Source of the DNA: Cryptomeria japonica | Lineage: Eukaryota > Streptophyta > Pinopsida > Cupressales > Cupressaceae | Direction of reading: 5' to 3' | Length of the DNA: 64,000 bases | Assembly (NCBI RefSeq): GCF_030272615.1 | Contig: NC_081405.1 | Location: 153,097,113-153,161,112, forward strand | Shown: positions 12,872 to 24,077 of the stretch, one piece after another | Position numbering within the stretch: position 1 is the first letter of the stretch | Layout: each line of letters starts with the position of its first letter | The notes under the pieces: model-generated | Told to the model about the DNA's origin: nothing | Databases searched by the model: none | Seen by the model: the letters and a program-made list of their open reading frames with translations, nothing else | Made by a program: the position numbers and the translations under genes

Positions 12872-15800
12872 TGTAATGCCCCACCAGGAAACCCCAAAGG
12901 GATAAAGCTAAAACACACGAATGGAGTGCAAATATATATATTTTTTAAATTAAACATAACATAATGATACAATGGGTTATCAAAAGCTTAGATAACACAA
13001 CGGAAGACTAAATAATACCTAAGGAGTTTCCCAACATGATTACTTAATCTAACATCTAACTCAACTCACGACATTTGATCCAATTAAGCAGGTTAACTTA
13101 ATTTCATGTTGTTACTTTAAACAAGGATATAATTTGTTCAATAAATTAAAATTATAGATAATAGGATGAGTTCATGCATTATGGTTGAAGATGTAGCTAA
13201 CATGAGGAAATTCACCCATTAAAGTTAAAACATAGATAACATGTGGATGTTCATCCATTGAAGTTAAAATATAGATAACTTAATGAGTTTATCCATTATG
13301 ATTTAACCAACCCTTACGTTCAAACTTTCATTAAAACTTAAGTCATGCATCTAGTTTTATAAAACACTTTAATTTCATTATAAACTAATGAGTTCTTTCC
13401 ATGCATACTTAATTTCATTATGAATAACTGAATATATTCCGTTACTCTAATCTACATTCTTTCATGATCCAATTTTTTTGTATTTAATATGATGACTAGA
13501 CACATACATTTAAAATTAATTTCATCTAATCCACTTGATACATTCTAACATAATGCCATCCATACATGTTAAAAACTAAAAAGGAACATAAGAACATAAG
13601 CACCACATAACACCAAATTGATATCGGAGTTCACCCCTAGAGGGCTACATCTCCAGGTCTGCTCAACTACAAGACCCCTCTGATCATTAAATAAGTTAAG
13701 AATACATAAGGTTCACATCATTTACAATCCTTCCATCAAGGCAAACATAACCAATATACAATGACCACATCAGTCAAATAAATACATAAATAATCCCTGA
13801 ATAGGAAAGGATCCAACTGAACATAATAGAAGCAAATACAAAGGTCCATTGGAGCATCCGCAAAACAAGGTCATCGCAACCCAAGGTCTAGCATGACATC
13901 AGGTTCTCACAAGGGCATAAGAAACATGATGACTCCACAAAAGTGCTCCTATCAAGACAACACAACCACACACTAGCAAACATAGGGGACAAGTGTCATC
14001 ATACAACCTGGTATGGCTACCATGGCAGGTCTTCATAGGTTCTAGCCCCATCCACTAGGTTACCCTAGCAACCTATTCAGAACCTCCGGCCCATCCAAGC
14101 CTCATGTGGACCCACACATCCTCTCGTGAAGACAAGGATGATGGTTTGCCATTTCAGGCCTTCTCATAGCATGTCGAGTTTGTGTTAGCACTCATCCCAT
14201 ATGTGAGGCATAATTATCTTACTTAATGATTCATTAACTAACTCTCTAATATGCTATTAGGTTATCACTTATTAGACACACTTTTGATGGGTTACCCAAC
14301 AGCCACTTTGGGCGCGGCCCCCAATCAAAAGCTACTTTCCCATACAACACTAGACCATACTCAACGAACTCCTAAACCCAGAGATACATAAGGTCAAGCA
14401 ACTAGAGTTCAAAATGGAGGAAACAACCATTTGGTCAAACACGACTTCATATGAGGTGCACTAACTGACGGTACTCTATCTAGAGACCTGAACAACTATG
14501 GTCAACCACAAATCATTGTTCGACACCCGCATATTGAACATGACTAGTTGTAACACCATCACAAGACAACAGTCAAACTCAAGATTGAGGACACAAATAG
14601 GTATCCCAAATCAACCAAACGACAGGGTCCAATCAAACAAATCAAGGTCTTGCCATTACTTAAGGAAAAGTGAATACAAAAATTTAAACTTGCATAGGCA
14701 ATAACCGATAGAGACATTCTTTTTCCATATTGATTTAAACATTAAAAGTTGATCAAGTTTTCTAACGATCTAAATTTGATTGCAGTTATCTACCTCATCT
14801 AGGTATAGGTCGTTCTTGGTTTTCTAACTCACTAAGTTCGTTTGCATCAAAACATAACATAAATACATCATTACGAGTTTTCAAACCAAGTTCACATGAA
14901 TATAATTAAATAAACATTGACTGTCTAAATATGATATTTAATCTTCAAATAAAACACCATTGTCCTACTGGTTCAAAAATAATTTCTCCAAGTTCATCTT
15001 TTCCAGAACCAAATTACACTTTTCCGATTAAGGATACATACATATAAAGGAACCAAAAAAATAGGCAAGCATTTCCCAAATCCACAAATTACTTCCTTAC
15101 GCACATATAGAAAAATACCAAAATTAACTATTAATTAATATATATTTATTAATCTGTGAATAATAAAATATAACAAATTAATAATTAATAACAAAATTAA
15201 CAAATCAAGTATTTAATTAGAAAAATATGCATTAATAATAAAATAGAATTTGAATATTAATTAATATATACTTTCCATTATACAAATAATTAATAACAAA
15301 TTAATCATAATTTATTACTTAATGACTAAATTGTTTATAATTAAAACTTTACTAAAATTAACATTTATTATAATATTAAATTAATATATTTTTATTTTTT
15401 TTTGCCATAAAAAAAAATATAAAAAAAATTACAATTTTCCAAAATATAAAAAAGGGGGGAGGTACCCACATGGACCTGCACGTGGGCCCCCTTGGTAGCT
15501 CACGCTACCAAATGGTAGCATGCCGCTACCATTGGTAGCGCTGCTACCAATTGGTAGTAGTCGTTACCCTTGGTAGCTCCCGTGTGGTGGGGGGTTTTCC
15601 CCCACCTTGTGGGTTGCTATTTTTTAAATTTTTTTATTATTTATTTTTAAAAATTTATTTACTGTTAAAAAGATGAATACACAGCAAAAGCACAATCTCA
15701 CAGAGACTTAAAAATAATTTTTCCATAAAACTTTGGATTTTCTAAAATTTACATTATCAGAATACCGAGATCCATGAAAGGGAAAAATTCCTTTAAAACA

Positions 15801-17332
15801 AACACCATTGGCAAAATAAGATTGATTAACATCCATCTAAACAACAGATCTGCCAAACCCCAACTAAATTTTCTAATTTAAAACTTATTTATGAGAAGAT
15901 TCAATGGAGTTTTAAACAAAATTTCATCTTGAACAACCAAACCCCAATATTTGGTTTTAATTTTTGAAAACCAATTTATACAAGCAAAAATGACATTTGG
16001 AGGTTTGGAAAGGAAGCAAGGAGGGTTTGAGTTTGTGATTTCATTACAACTCTTCCATTTTCCACACAAAATAAGGAATTATCTACAAACACAACTAGAT
16101 TTTTACAAAACAAAACCAAAACAATTTCTTTAAAACAAAGAAGCCAATGAAATAAACCAGAGGCCTACTTGGTTCAGCAATCCTGACAAGATTGAAGGAG
16201 AGCCCAACCTGCAAGCTCCAAAAATCCTTTCTTTTGCAAAAATCCCCAAAATTCCATTCTCCAAAAAAAATATTTTTCCCCCAAAATATTTTCCAAAAAT
16301 AATCCTCCCAAAAATATTTTCAAACACTAGGTTAAATGCCTAGTTTTTTGATAAAAAATCTCCTTTTTAAAATAAAAAATACTTTTACACAATTTATTTC
16401 TAATTTCGAAAAATCAAAATGCCTCTTCCTCATTTAATTTCTAATTTTCCAAATTAACACAACTTAACATTTAAATTTCAAAAATATTATGAGGGCAATA
16501 TATATTTTTATTTAAAATAAAATTTCCAAATTAATCTTTCACACTTTATCAAATATATATTAACTTGCTTTTCTAATTAAAATTGATTTTCTTTAAATAA
16601 TTAAAGTCAACCTTTCTATTTTTTTAAAGGCAAAGAGATTAAATTAATTCTATTTCAAATTAATTTAAATCTTTCCTTTCCAAAAGAATAACTAAATAAA
16701 TTAATCCATTAAAATTTACCATTTAATTAAACTAGCTACCAATTTGAATTGAGCAATTCTAAATAACAATTAATCACATAAAGGGAACCTATTTAATTTA
16801 GTCCCTTAATTTTTAATGCATAAACACAACTTAATCAAATAAAATAAAAAAGATTAATTACTCAATTTAACCACACACAGAAAACATGCAATCCAATAAA
16901 GCCAACCAAACAGACGACTTGCATACCAAACCAAAGGAATACTGACAGATGGCAGATGACGCTCTCTTAAGCATGACTAGGGTCAAATGAGGGTCTCCCG
17001 ACCACCTAATCCAATTTCTAAGAGTTAATGAGGAGCACTCAAACCTTTGAACCCAGATGGAGTCGAACCTCGCACCCATGCAGTACTGTACCTGTAGTCT
17101 CCTGCAACCATGAATCACACATGCATATATGTATATATATATATTTAATAAGAGTGTTAGCTCGAGATTAATATCAGAATTCAAGAAAATAATAAACTTA
17201 TATATGAATTGATGTGACAACCACATTAACAGATACACACATTAATTAAAACATCTGACTATAACATGATTACATGATAACTAACCAAGGTCAAACTGAG
17301 ATTAGAATCTGATTTAGGGAAGGGGTACTACA
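12872..17332 (-). repeat. Complete 5' LTR (4461 bp) of the LARD-like element
   Basis: It runs from TGTAATGCCCC to GGGGTACTACA on the plus strand, that is TG...CA termini, next to the primer-binding site. It is AT-rich except for a GC-rich island at about 15460-15610 containing a cluster of GGTAGC/GCTACC words. No coding potential was recognised; the short frames do not resemble known proteins. Confidence 0.75.
15488..15590. repeat. Cluster of inverted GGTAGC / GCTACC words
   Basis: Within about 100 bp there are about four GGTAGC words and three or four of its reverse complement GCTACC, alternating in orientation (TTGGTAGC, GCTACCAAA, TGGTAGC, GCTACCATTGGTAGC, GCTACCAATTGGTAG, TTGGTAGC). Pairs such as GCTACCATTGGTAGC are near-perfect palindromes, so several alternative hairpins can form. 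It sits in a GC-rich island within an AT-rich LTR. Confidence 0.85.
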
Positions 17333-18147
17333 CATAAGCTGCATTGATTACCTCCACCATGTATTTAGTGTCACTGATCTTGGGAGGGAACTCATCACTA
17401 TACAACATTGCAGTATCTAGCTTATCCATTAATCTATTTCTTCCTGACCAAACATTGAACAAAGGTCTAAGAAAAGCGATAGTCTCAGAGGATTTATTAC
17501 TTGCCTCTTTCAAAGTAATGTGCAAATCATGCACTACCATCAAATTTCCTTTCAATACATTAATCCCATGTTTATGAATTTTTGACGCAACAGAGATAGC
17601 CTTGGCATTTTGTTCCTTTTCAAGCTTTTCAATTTTCTCTTTGTATTCCTCCATTTTTGTTGTCACATCAACTAGCATTTCTTGTACTTGTTCTGTAATT
17701 TGTACTGGAGGGGGCTCATTTGCAATTTTTTCTTTCAAATCCACTATCTCTTCCTCCAGAGCGGCCTTCTTCATCAGTGTCTATTCATATTTTTTAGCTA
17801 ATGCAATCAATTTGTTATATGTTTCTGTGTATCTTCTTGAAAAAACCTCTGTTTTTGATAAATTCATGAAAGAAACTTGAGTAAAAAATGAGGCAATCTC
17901 CGTGTCATTTGTGTTTTGCAAATTCTAGATCATTCTGTTAGCTTTCTTTTCTACTTGGATATTTAGAAGGTGGGGATTTTGAGTGGAAGGGGCCAAAGAA
18001 CAAGTAGCAGGTGTCTTTGACTTAGGATTAAATCCTAATCCCCTAATTACATCTCCAATTTCAAATTCAGTTTTAAACAATGGGTCCTCTTGCTTCCTAA
18101 TCTGATTAATAATAAAAATACACTGGATATCCCAGTTAGGCATCACA
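17328..18147 (-). pseudogene. Unrecognised large ORF relic, C-terminal part with coiled coil
   Basis: This minus-strand stretch continues the relic at 25640-27816; Copia-1 separates the two. Removing Copia-1 and one TCACA copy joins STGMIV to MPNWDIQCIF without loss of frame. It holds a Ser/Pro-rich linker, a Lys/Glu-rich coiled coil near 17560-17780 (EEIVDLKEKIANEPPP, EYKEKIEKLEKEQNAK) and a C-terminal segment ending INAAYV. The last codons lie in the LTR that cuts the gene at 17332/17333, so the true C-terminus is missing. In-frame stops lie near 17930 and 17780. Function unknown. Confidence 0.55.
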
Positions 18148-18214
18148 TGTTGGAATTTGTGCAGAGTATGTTGACATGATGATATTATGTTGTCATTGAT
18201 GTCAATATGTTGGA

Positions 18215-18410
18215 GAGTGAACCGACAATATGCTAAAAAGTGAACCGGTATAATGTGGTGAACCGGTATATGTGCAAAGAAATGAACCGGTATATTGGAG
18301 CTAAGCTGCTAGCAAAGAGAACTGGTATGGTGGTGTAAAATGGTATATGAGAAATAGGTGAAGCGGTATGTTTGTCCAAGTGAATTGGTATGATGAAATG
18401 TGAACCGGTA
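18215..18410 (+). repeat. GAACCGGTAT-type repeat array in Copia LTR
   Basis: About nine copies or decayed copies of (G)AACCGGTAT, spaced roughly 15-25 bp (for example GTGAACCGACAAT, GTGAACCGGTATA, ATGAACCGGTATA, GAACTGGTATG, GAAGCGGTATG, GTGAACCGGTACA). Most variants differ by C-to-T or G-to-A changes at the CpG. Position upstream of the TATA suggests a promoter array (inference). Confidence 0.75.
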
Positions 18411-18620
18411 CATGAATGTGGTAGGACTACCAGTTGGTAGTCTTAGCTTCGGGGTTTTCGGTTGAAGTGTTCCAAGCCTATGCGATTCAACCGATGACAT
18501 CATGTGATGAGTTAGTATTATAATGAAGATTAGATCATGTTGCCACGTCACCCTTGTGCGCGTGAAGGATATTGCATGAAGGAGATTGATCCTATCTACC
18601 TTGGGAATGTGCAAAGTCCC

Positions 18621-18626
18621 TATAAA
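18621..18626 (+). promoter_or_regulatory. Candidate TATA box of Copia-1 5' LTR
   Basis: TATAAA within TCCCTATAAACGGTGG, about 470 bp from the LTR start. The 3' LTR copy has TCCCTGTAAATGG at the same place, so that copy has decayed. Confidence 0.5.
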
Positions 18627-19029
18627 CGGTGGAGAGTGCGTGATGGGTTACTGCCTCCATGAAGCGGTGAAGAACGAATGATGGAGAATGTCTTGAGATC
18701 TATTCAAGTGCATTGTATTCTAATGCAAAGTCTTCAATGGTTAGGATTGAACCATTTAATTTCTTAACCTAAATGTTTAGGGTTTAGGGTTTATGCTACT
18801 GACCTATCTGTTTCCTATAAGGTTGACGTTGTGTTTCATGCTGAGGTTGTTGGCAAATGGTGTGTGTGTATCTAAGTGCAGAGATACGTGATTCTTGCTA
18901 GACCAAATGAGATAAGAGGATTGATACCTGCATAGTGTGTGTGCAGAAGGAAGGAACTGAAACAGATCTGCATTGGCATTGAGTGCTATTATTAGATCAT
19001 TGTAATACCTGTTGATCTTTAATCACTTC

Positions 19030-19270
19030 AATAGTTGGAAAATCCCTTAACCGAGTAGCTTTAACCAGCTTGCTATAAATCCTTTAACAAGGTGACTTAA
19101 ATTCATTGAGTTCTTGAAATCCTCTAACAAGGTAACCTCTAACAAGGTTTAACCCTTAACCGAGTATTTAGCTATCCCTTAACCGGGTGATCCCTAATAG
19201 GATCGGTTCCTTACAAAACCCTTTGTAACAGTCTTTAACCAGACTAAGCTCCTAACAGAGCGGACTTCTA
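19030..19270 (+). repeat. TTAACCGGGT-type repeat array in Copia LTR
   Basis: Roughly a dozen degenerate copies of (C)YTTAACCGGGT, such as CCCTTAACCGAGTA, CCTTTAACAAGGTGA, CCTCTAACAAGGTAA, CCCTTAACCGGGTGA and CCCTAATAGGATCGG. The equivalent arrays are at about 24955-25205 and 39430-39650. Confidence 0.75.
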
Positions 19271-19702
19271 AAGAGTTCAAAAATAGCTTGTGGGCTTTCA
19301 TCCCCACCGTGGTTTTTCTCAGTTGGGTTTCCACGTGAAAAATCTATGTTTTATGTGTGGTGATTTTCATGTGATGGTTTAAGTGATTTGTGTTTGAAGG
19401 TAAATCATGTTGAACTAGCTGTTATTATAGTTCTAATGATTAATTACCTATTCATGGATAAGGGTGAAATGGAAGTTTAGTATTAAGTCGAGTGGAAAGC
19501 TAAGTGATTAACCGGTTAATGCTTGTCACAGTCATTCTTAGCTTTACTGGTTGTACTATGTTTCATACCGGTGTTACTGTTTGCCAGTCATTTGCAGTGT
19601 TTGTTGTCTACCCAGTTTTTGGAAAGTGTTTTTGACTGTACGGATTCACCCCCCCCTCTCAGTACTGGTTTGGTACTTACCATTCATCATTAAGTTATCA
19701 AT

Positions 19703-19714
19703 TGGTATCAGAGC
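19703..19714 (+). other. Copia-1 primer-binding site
   Basis: TGGTATCAGAGC, the standard plant initiator-Met tRNA primer site, two bases after the 5' LTR. Confidence 0.93.
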
Positions 19715-19771
19715 ATCCTCCAGGTCCTTTGTTTTGTAAGCTTAACTGCTTGAGGGAAAGATCCTATTGTA

Positions 19772-20743
19772 ATGATGAAGAGGGAAGGTCCAAAGTTCAA
19801 TAGAGATAACTTTAAAATATGGAAGGACAGAATGAAGATTTACATTAGAAGCATGGGTGCTTAACACTGGAGCTATGTTGAGAATGCTTTTGTTATTCCT
19901 ACCGGTACTCTCACCGATGATCAAAAGAGAGAGATACAGGAGAATGGGCAAGTCATGGAAGCCCTAATCAACAACTTATTTGACATTGAGTTCATTGATG
20001 TCCAGGATAAAGATAATCCCAAAGAAGTTTGGGATACTCTTGAGAATATCTATGGCGGTGATGAGCATGTAAAACAAGCTAAGGAAGAAAGCCTTAGAGG
20101 GGAGTTTGAAGACATGTGGATGGTTGAAGGTGAGACCATTCAACAATATGGAATAAGAATCAAGACTATTGTTGGAGACATCAAGAGTGCGGGAGGAAAA
20201 ATGGAAGACTCTAGTGTTATTAGTAAAGTCCTGAGGTCCTTATTACCAGTCTATGCAATAAGGGTTGCTTCTATTCAGGAGTTGAGATCAATAGACAAGA
20301 CTAAGGTATCCCTAGACTCCATCATTGCAAAGTTGACAGCCTATGAGCTAAATAGTTTTGATGGCAGTATTCAAAAGACTGAATCATCTTTTAGAGCTTT
20401 TGCTGCACCATCCAGAAAAGGAAAAGAAGCAAGCACCAGTGGTGAACCAAGACAGAGAAGAGAAATAGATGATGAGATTCTTATGGAATTTGAAGCTCTT
20501 CTTGTCAAGAGACTTCCTAATGGAACCGGTAAATATAGAGGTAAGCTCCCTTTGAAATGCTTTTCTTGTAACCGGATAGGACATCTTGAAATAAACTATC
20601 CTAATGGTGACAACAAGGACAAACCTGAAAGGTTCAAGAAATTCAAAGGAGGAAATAGGAGAAACTGTTTTGTAGCAGTTGATGAAGATGTCACAGATGA
20701 GGAATCAGAAGATGAAGAAAATGAGATATTGTGTTTGTTGTAG
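19772..20743 (+). pseudogene. Copia-1 gag (UBN2-type), broken
   Basis: It starts MMKREGPKFNRDNFKIWK and follows the plant Copia gag (UBN2/DUF4219 type) pattern. There is an in-frame TAA in G-A-stop-H-W-S at about 19861, where Copia-2 has CAA (Gln), so the second block restarts at 19955. The capsid-like part contains DIEFIDVQDKDNPKEVWDTL and GETIQQYGIRIKT. The zinc knuckle at about 20559-20600 reads CFSCNRIGHLEINYP: the fourth ligand Cys is Tyr (TGT to TAT, with TGT kept in Copia-2). An acidic tail follows and the frame shifts before pol. Confidence 0.9.
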
Positions 20744-23700
20744 TAAAGAAAGATGTGTTAGACAAGAAGGCTCTTGTCTCCCGCTTTGATAATTCCAATG
20801 AGTGGATTATTAACAGTGGTTGTTCTCACCATATGACTGGTGATCAAATCAAGTTTCTATCTTTGGAAGAATATGATGGTGGTGTGGTTCACTTTGGTAA
20901 TGATGCACCATGTATGGTCAGAGGAAGAGGGTCCATCTCTCTGAATGGAAAGAGTACTGCTGACAATGTGTATTGGGTGGAAGGTCTCAGACACAATCTA
21001 TTGAGTGTTTCCTAGCTGAATGATAGTGGACTCACTCTGAAATTCAAAAAGGGAGTATGCAGAATCAAAAGAAAGAACGGTTAATTGGTGGCCACCGGTA
21101 TGTAGACCAAAGGTAACTTGTTTCAGCTAAATGCAAATATAAGTACATGTCTTATGGCTAAGTTTGATGATAGCTGGATATGGAAAAGGAGACTCTGCCA
21201 TGTAAACTTTGATAACATAATAAAGACCAGTAAGATCAAGGCAGTTAGAGGACTGCTGATGCTGAGCAAACCAGAAAATCCTTTGTGCAGAGAATGTCAA
21301 TTGGGGAAAATGTCTTTCTCAACCTTCAAAGGTAGATCTTTCACTACTAACAACTTACTTGATCTTGTGCATACTGATTTGTGTGGTCCTATGAAAACTA
21401 GGAGTGTGCAAGGAGATAGGTATTTTATGATTCTTATAGATGATTGCTCAAGAATGATGTGGGTCACATTCTTGAAGGATAAGTCTGAAGCCTTTGGAAA
21501 GTTCAAAGATTTCAAAGCATTGGTAGAAAAGGAAAGTGGTAAAAGAATCAAATGCCTTAGAACTAATCAAGGAGGGGAATTCACTTCCGATGAATTCAAC
21601 AAATATTGTGAAGAGATTGGCATCAAGAGGCAACTATCTGCTCCTTGGACTCCACAACAAAATGGCTTAGCAAAAAGAAACAACCGGACTATGGTTGAAG
21701 CGGCTAGAACCATGTTGATCCAAGGAAAAGTTGCTCACACCTTTTGGAGAGAAGCGGTGAGCACTGCAGTCTACACAATGAACCCGGTACTCATCAAAAA
21801 GGGAAAGGATAAGACTCCTTATGAGTCCTGGACTGGTAAGACACTAGTGGTAAGCTACTTTAAAATTTTTGGTAGAAAATGTTATATCAAGAGGAGTGAA
21901 CATCAAAATGTGATGAAGGAATATTCCTAGGATATTCCACCAAGAGTAAAACTCTCAAATGTTTCAACAATAGGACTCAGAGAATTGTTGAAAGCATCAA
22001 TGTTAGAGTTGATGAAAACTCTAGGAAACCTGAGAAAACTAGGAGTGATCAAGTAGGAGATGAACTGGTAGTAACCTTCTGGGAATTGGTTGCAAAACAA
22101 CCCAGTACCAGTAATTGTACTCCTACACTGGTGGATGTTGATGCTGATGAAGATGAGGATGAAGAAGAAAAGCAAGAGGAATCTTTTAAGAACATACCCA
22201 AATATGTCAAAATCAATCATGATCCAAAGAATATCATAGGAGACAAAGATGCAGGAATTCTTACAAGAAGAAAGGTCAGAGAAAGCTCATGTATGATCTC
22301 TGAATTTGAGCCTAAATCGTTCAAAGAGGCACATAAAGATGAAGACTGGATCAAGGCAATGGAGGAGGAAATTGACCAGATAGAGAAGAATGGTACATGG
22401 TCTTTGGTACCCAGACCAAAGCATAAAAATGTCATTAGAACCAAATGGGTTTTCAGAAACAAGCTAAATGAGGATGGCACAGTGGTAAGGAACAAAGCCA
22501 GACTAGTGTGTAAAGGATACACCCAAGAAGAAGGAGAAGACTATGGAGAAACCTTTGCTCCAGTAGCAAGATGGAAGGAGTGTGTATGCTTCTTGCATAT
22601 GCAACTTTTAAAGGATTCAAGGTATATCAAATGGATGTAAAATCTGCATTCCTAAATGGAATACTTGAAGAGGAGGTGTACATAGAACAACTAGATGGGT
22701 TTGGCCTATCAGAAGACAGTGACATGGTGTGTAGGCTACATAAAGCCTTGTATGGACTAAAGAAGACACCTAGAGCATGGTATGAATGCTTGCACTCCCA
22801 TCTTGTGAAGATTGGATTTGAAAGAACAAGTGAAGATAGCAATATCTATTTGAAATTAGAAGGAGATTAGATTATGATCTGTGAAGTATTTGTTGATGAC
22901 ATCATCTTTGGAGGAGATGACAAGATGAGTCATGGTTTTGCAGATGAGATGAAAAAGGAGTTTGAGATGTCACTCATAGGGGAAATTAAGTTCTTCATTG
23001 GACTACAAATTCAGCAAATGAAAGAAGGAATCTTTATTACTCAGTCCAAGTATGTCAAAGAGGTGTTGAAGACCTTTATCATGGAAGACAGTAAACCAGT
23101 TGGTACACCAATGGTGACCGGTTGTAAGTTATCAAAAGAGGATGACTCGGCATTGGTAAAAGAGAAGGATTACCGATCAATGATTGGTAAGTTGCATCAT
23201 GTAGTGCATAGCAGACCAGACATTGCACATGCAGTGGGTATTACTGCTCAGTTTCAGCAAAGCCCAAGAGAATCCCACTTGGTAGCAGTCAAGCGGATTC
23301 TTAGATATCTGAAGGGAACAGTTGACTATGGGTTATGGTATCCATACAATAATGATTTCAACCTGAAAGTGTTCATAGATGCTGATTGGGCTGGTAATGT
23401 AGATGATCGGAAGAGCACAATCGATGGTGCATTCTTCCTCGATGGTAGACTGGTCTCATGGATGAGTAAAAAACAGAGTTGTATCTCTCAGTCTACAACA
23501 TAAGCGGAGTATGTTGCAGCTTTTATGAACTACATCCAGACTATTTGGATGAAGCATGTATTGAATGGCTTCAAAGTTCCTGTATCTGAACCGGTAAGCA
23601 TATTTTGTGACAATACAAGTGCAATTAACATTTTCAAGACTCCAGTTTTGCATGCTAGAACCAAGCACTTTGAGCTCAAATATCATTTATTGAGGGAGAA

Positions 23701-23842
23701 GGTTCAGAACAAGGAGGTTGTATTAGAACACGTTTCCAGTAAGGAGCAGTTAGCAAACATATTCACCAAGCCTCTACCAAAGGCTATATTTACCTATTTG
23801 AGCGGTGAATTAGGGGTGCTACCCCTTCAAGAGGTGAACTGA
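20731..23842 (+). pseudogene. Copia-1 pol: protease, integrase, RT, RNase H, broken
   Basis: Domains are in Copia order. The protease (about 20800-21015) has WIINSGCSHHMTG: the catalytic Asp is Asn. Integrase (about 21160-21930) keeps CRECQLGKM and HTDLCGPM but has RTNQGGEF (Asp to Asn) and GLAKRNN (Glu to Lys) at two catalytic positions. RT (about 22086-23100) has KTKW-type and QMDVKSAFLNG motifs and FVDDIIFGG. RNase H (about 23290-23842) has DADWAG and CDNTSAI. Breaks include TAG at 21013 (CAG in Copia-2), TAA near 21081, TAG near 21102, a deletion near 21905, a one-base loss near 22570, TAG at 22868 and TAA near 23501. Confidence 0.92.
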
Positions 23843-24077
23843 AAGTATGTGCTCCACATCAGTTAGGTATTGCAGTGTCCAATAGTTTTTAGGATTGATG
23901 TGTTGAAGGATGCTACTCCTCAGGGGGAGTAGCATAGTGGAATAGGAAAACTTGTGCCTCCACTTTGGCATTGTTGTCAAAGGGGGAGAAGATGTGAAGC
24001 GAAGAAGATATCTGCAGCAGAAGATGCGATGCTAAGTGATATCTTTGTATATTGCCATCAATGCCAAAGGGGGAGAT
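23843..24077 (+). other. Copia-1 3' untranslated region with three GGGGGAG tracts
   Basis: After the pol stop come CTCAGGGGGAGTAG (about 23918), TCAAAGGGGGAGAAG (about 23977) and CCAAAGGGGGAGAT directly before the 3' LTR at 24078. The last is the normal polypurine tract; the other two look like spare copies. Confidence 0.8.

Larger units (their letters stand above)
7931..17332 (-). mobile_element. LARD-like LTR retrotransposon with 4.46-kb LTR and non-coding interior
   Basis: On the minus strand the order is 5' LTR (17332 to 12872), primer-binding site (12869 to 12858), interior, polypurine tract and the start of the 3' LTR (8509 to 7931). Both LTR starts read TGTAGTACCCC on the minus strand and the 5' LTR ends GGGGCATTACA, an imperfect terminal inverted repeat. 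The interior (8510-12871) shows no gag or pol. Large LTRs plus a non-coding interior of about 4 kb are the definition of large retrotransposon derivatives (LARDs). The remaining 3' LTR is cut at 7931, apparently by the LINE. The right end at 17332 interrupts the unrecognised gene relic. Confidence 0.75.
18148..19700 (+). repeat. Copia-1 5' LTR (1553 bp)
   Basis: It starts TGTTGG and ends TTATCA. It contains an array of GAACCGGTAT-like words (18215-18410), a TATAAA at 18621, a plant telomere-like TTTAGGGTTTAGGGTTTA at 18775 and an array of TTAACCGGGT-like words (about 19040-19265). All recur in the 3' LTR; the last two also occur in the Copia-2 LTR. Confidence 0.93.

Noticed and set aside
15950-16330. 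Short ORFs in the LARD-like LTR
   Set aside because: They are translations of AT-rich and low-complexity DNA in both directions with no known domain.
18775-18792. Interstitial telomere or chromosome-end DNA
   Set aside because: Only two and a half TTTAGGG units, at the same position in several Copia LTRs; it belongs to the LTR.
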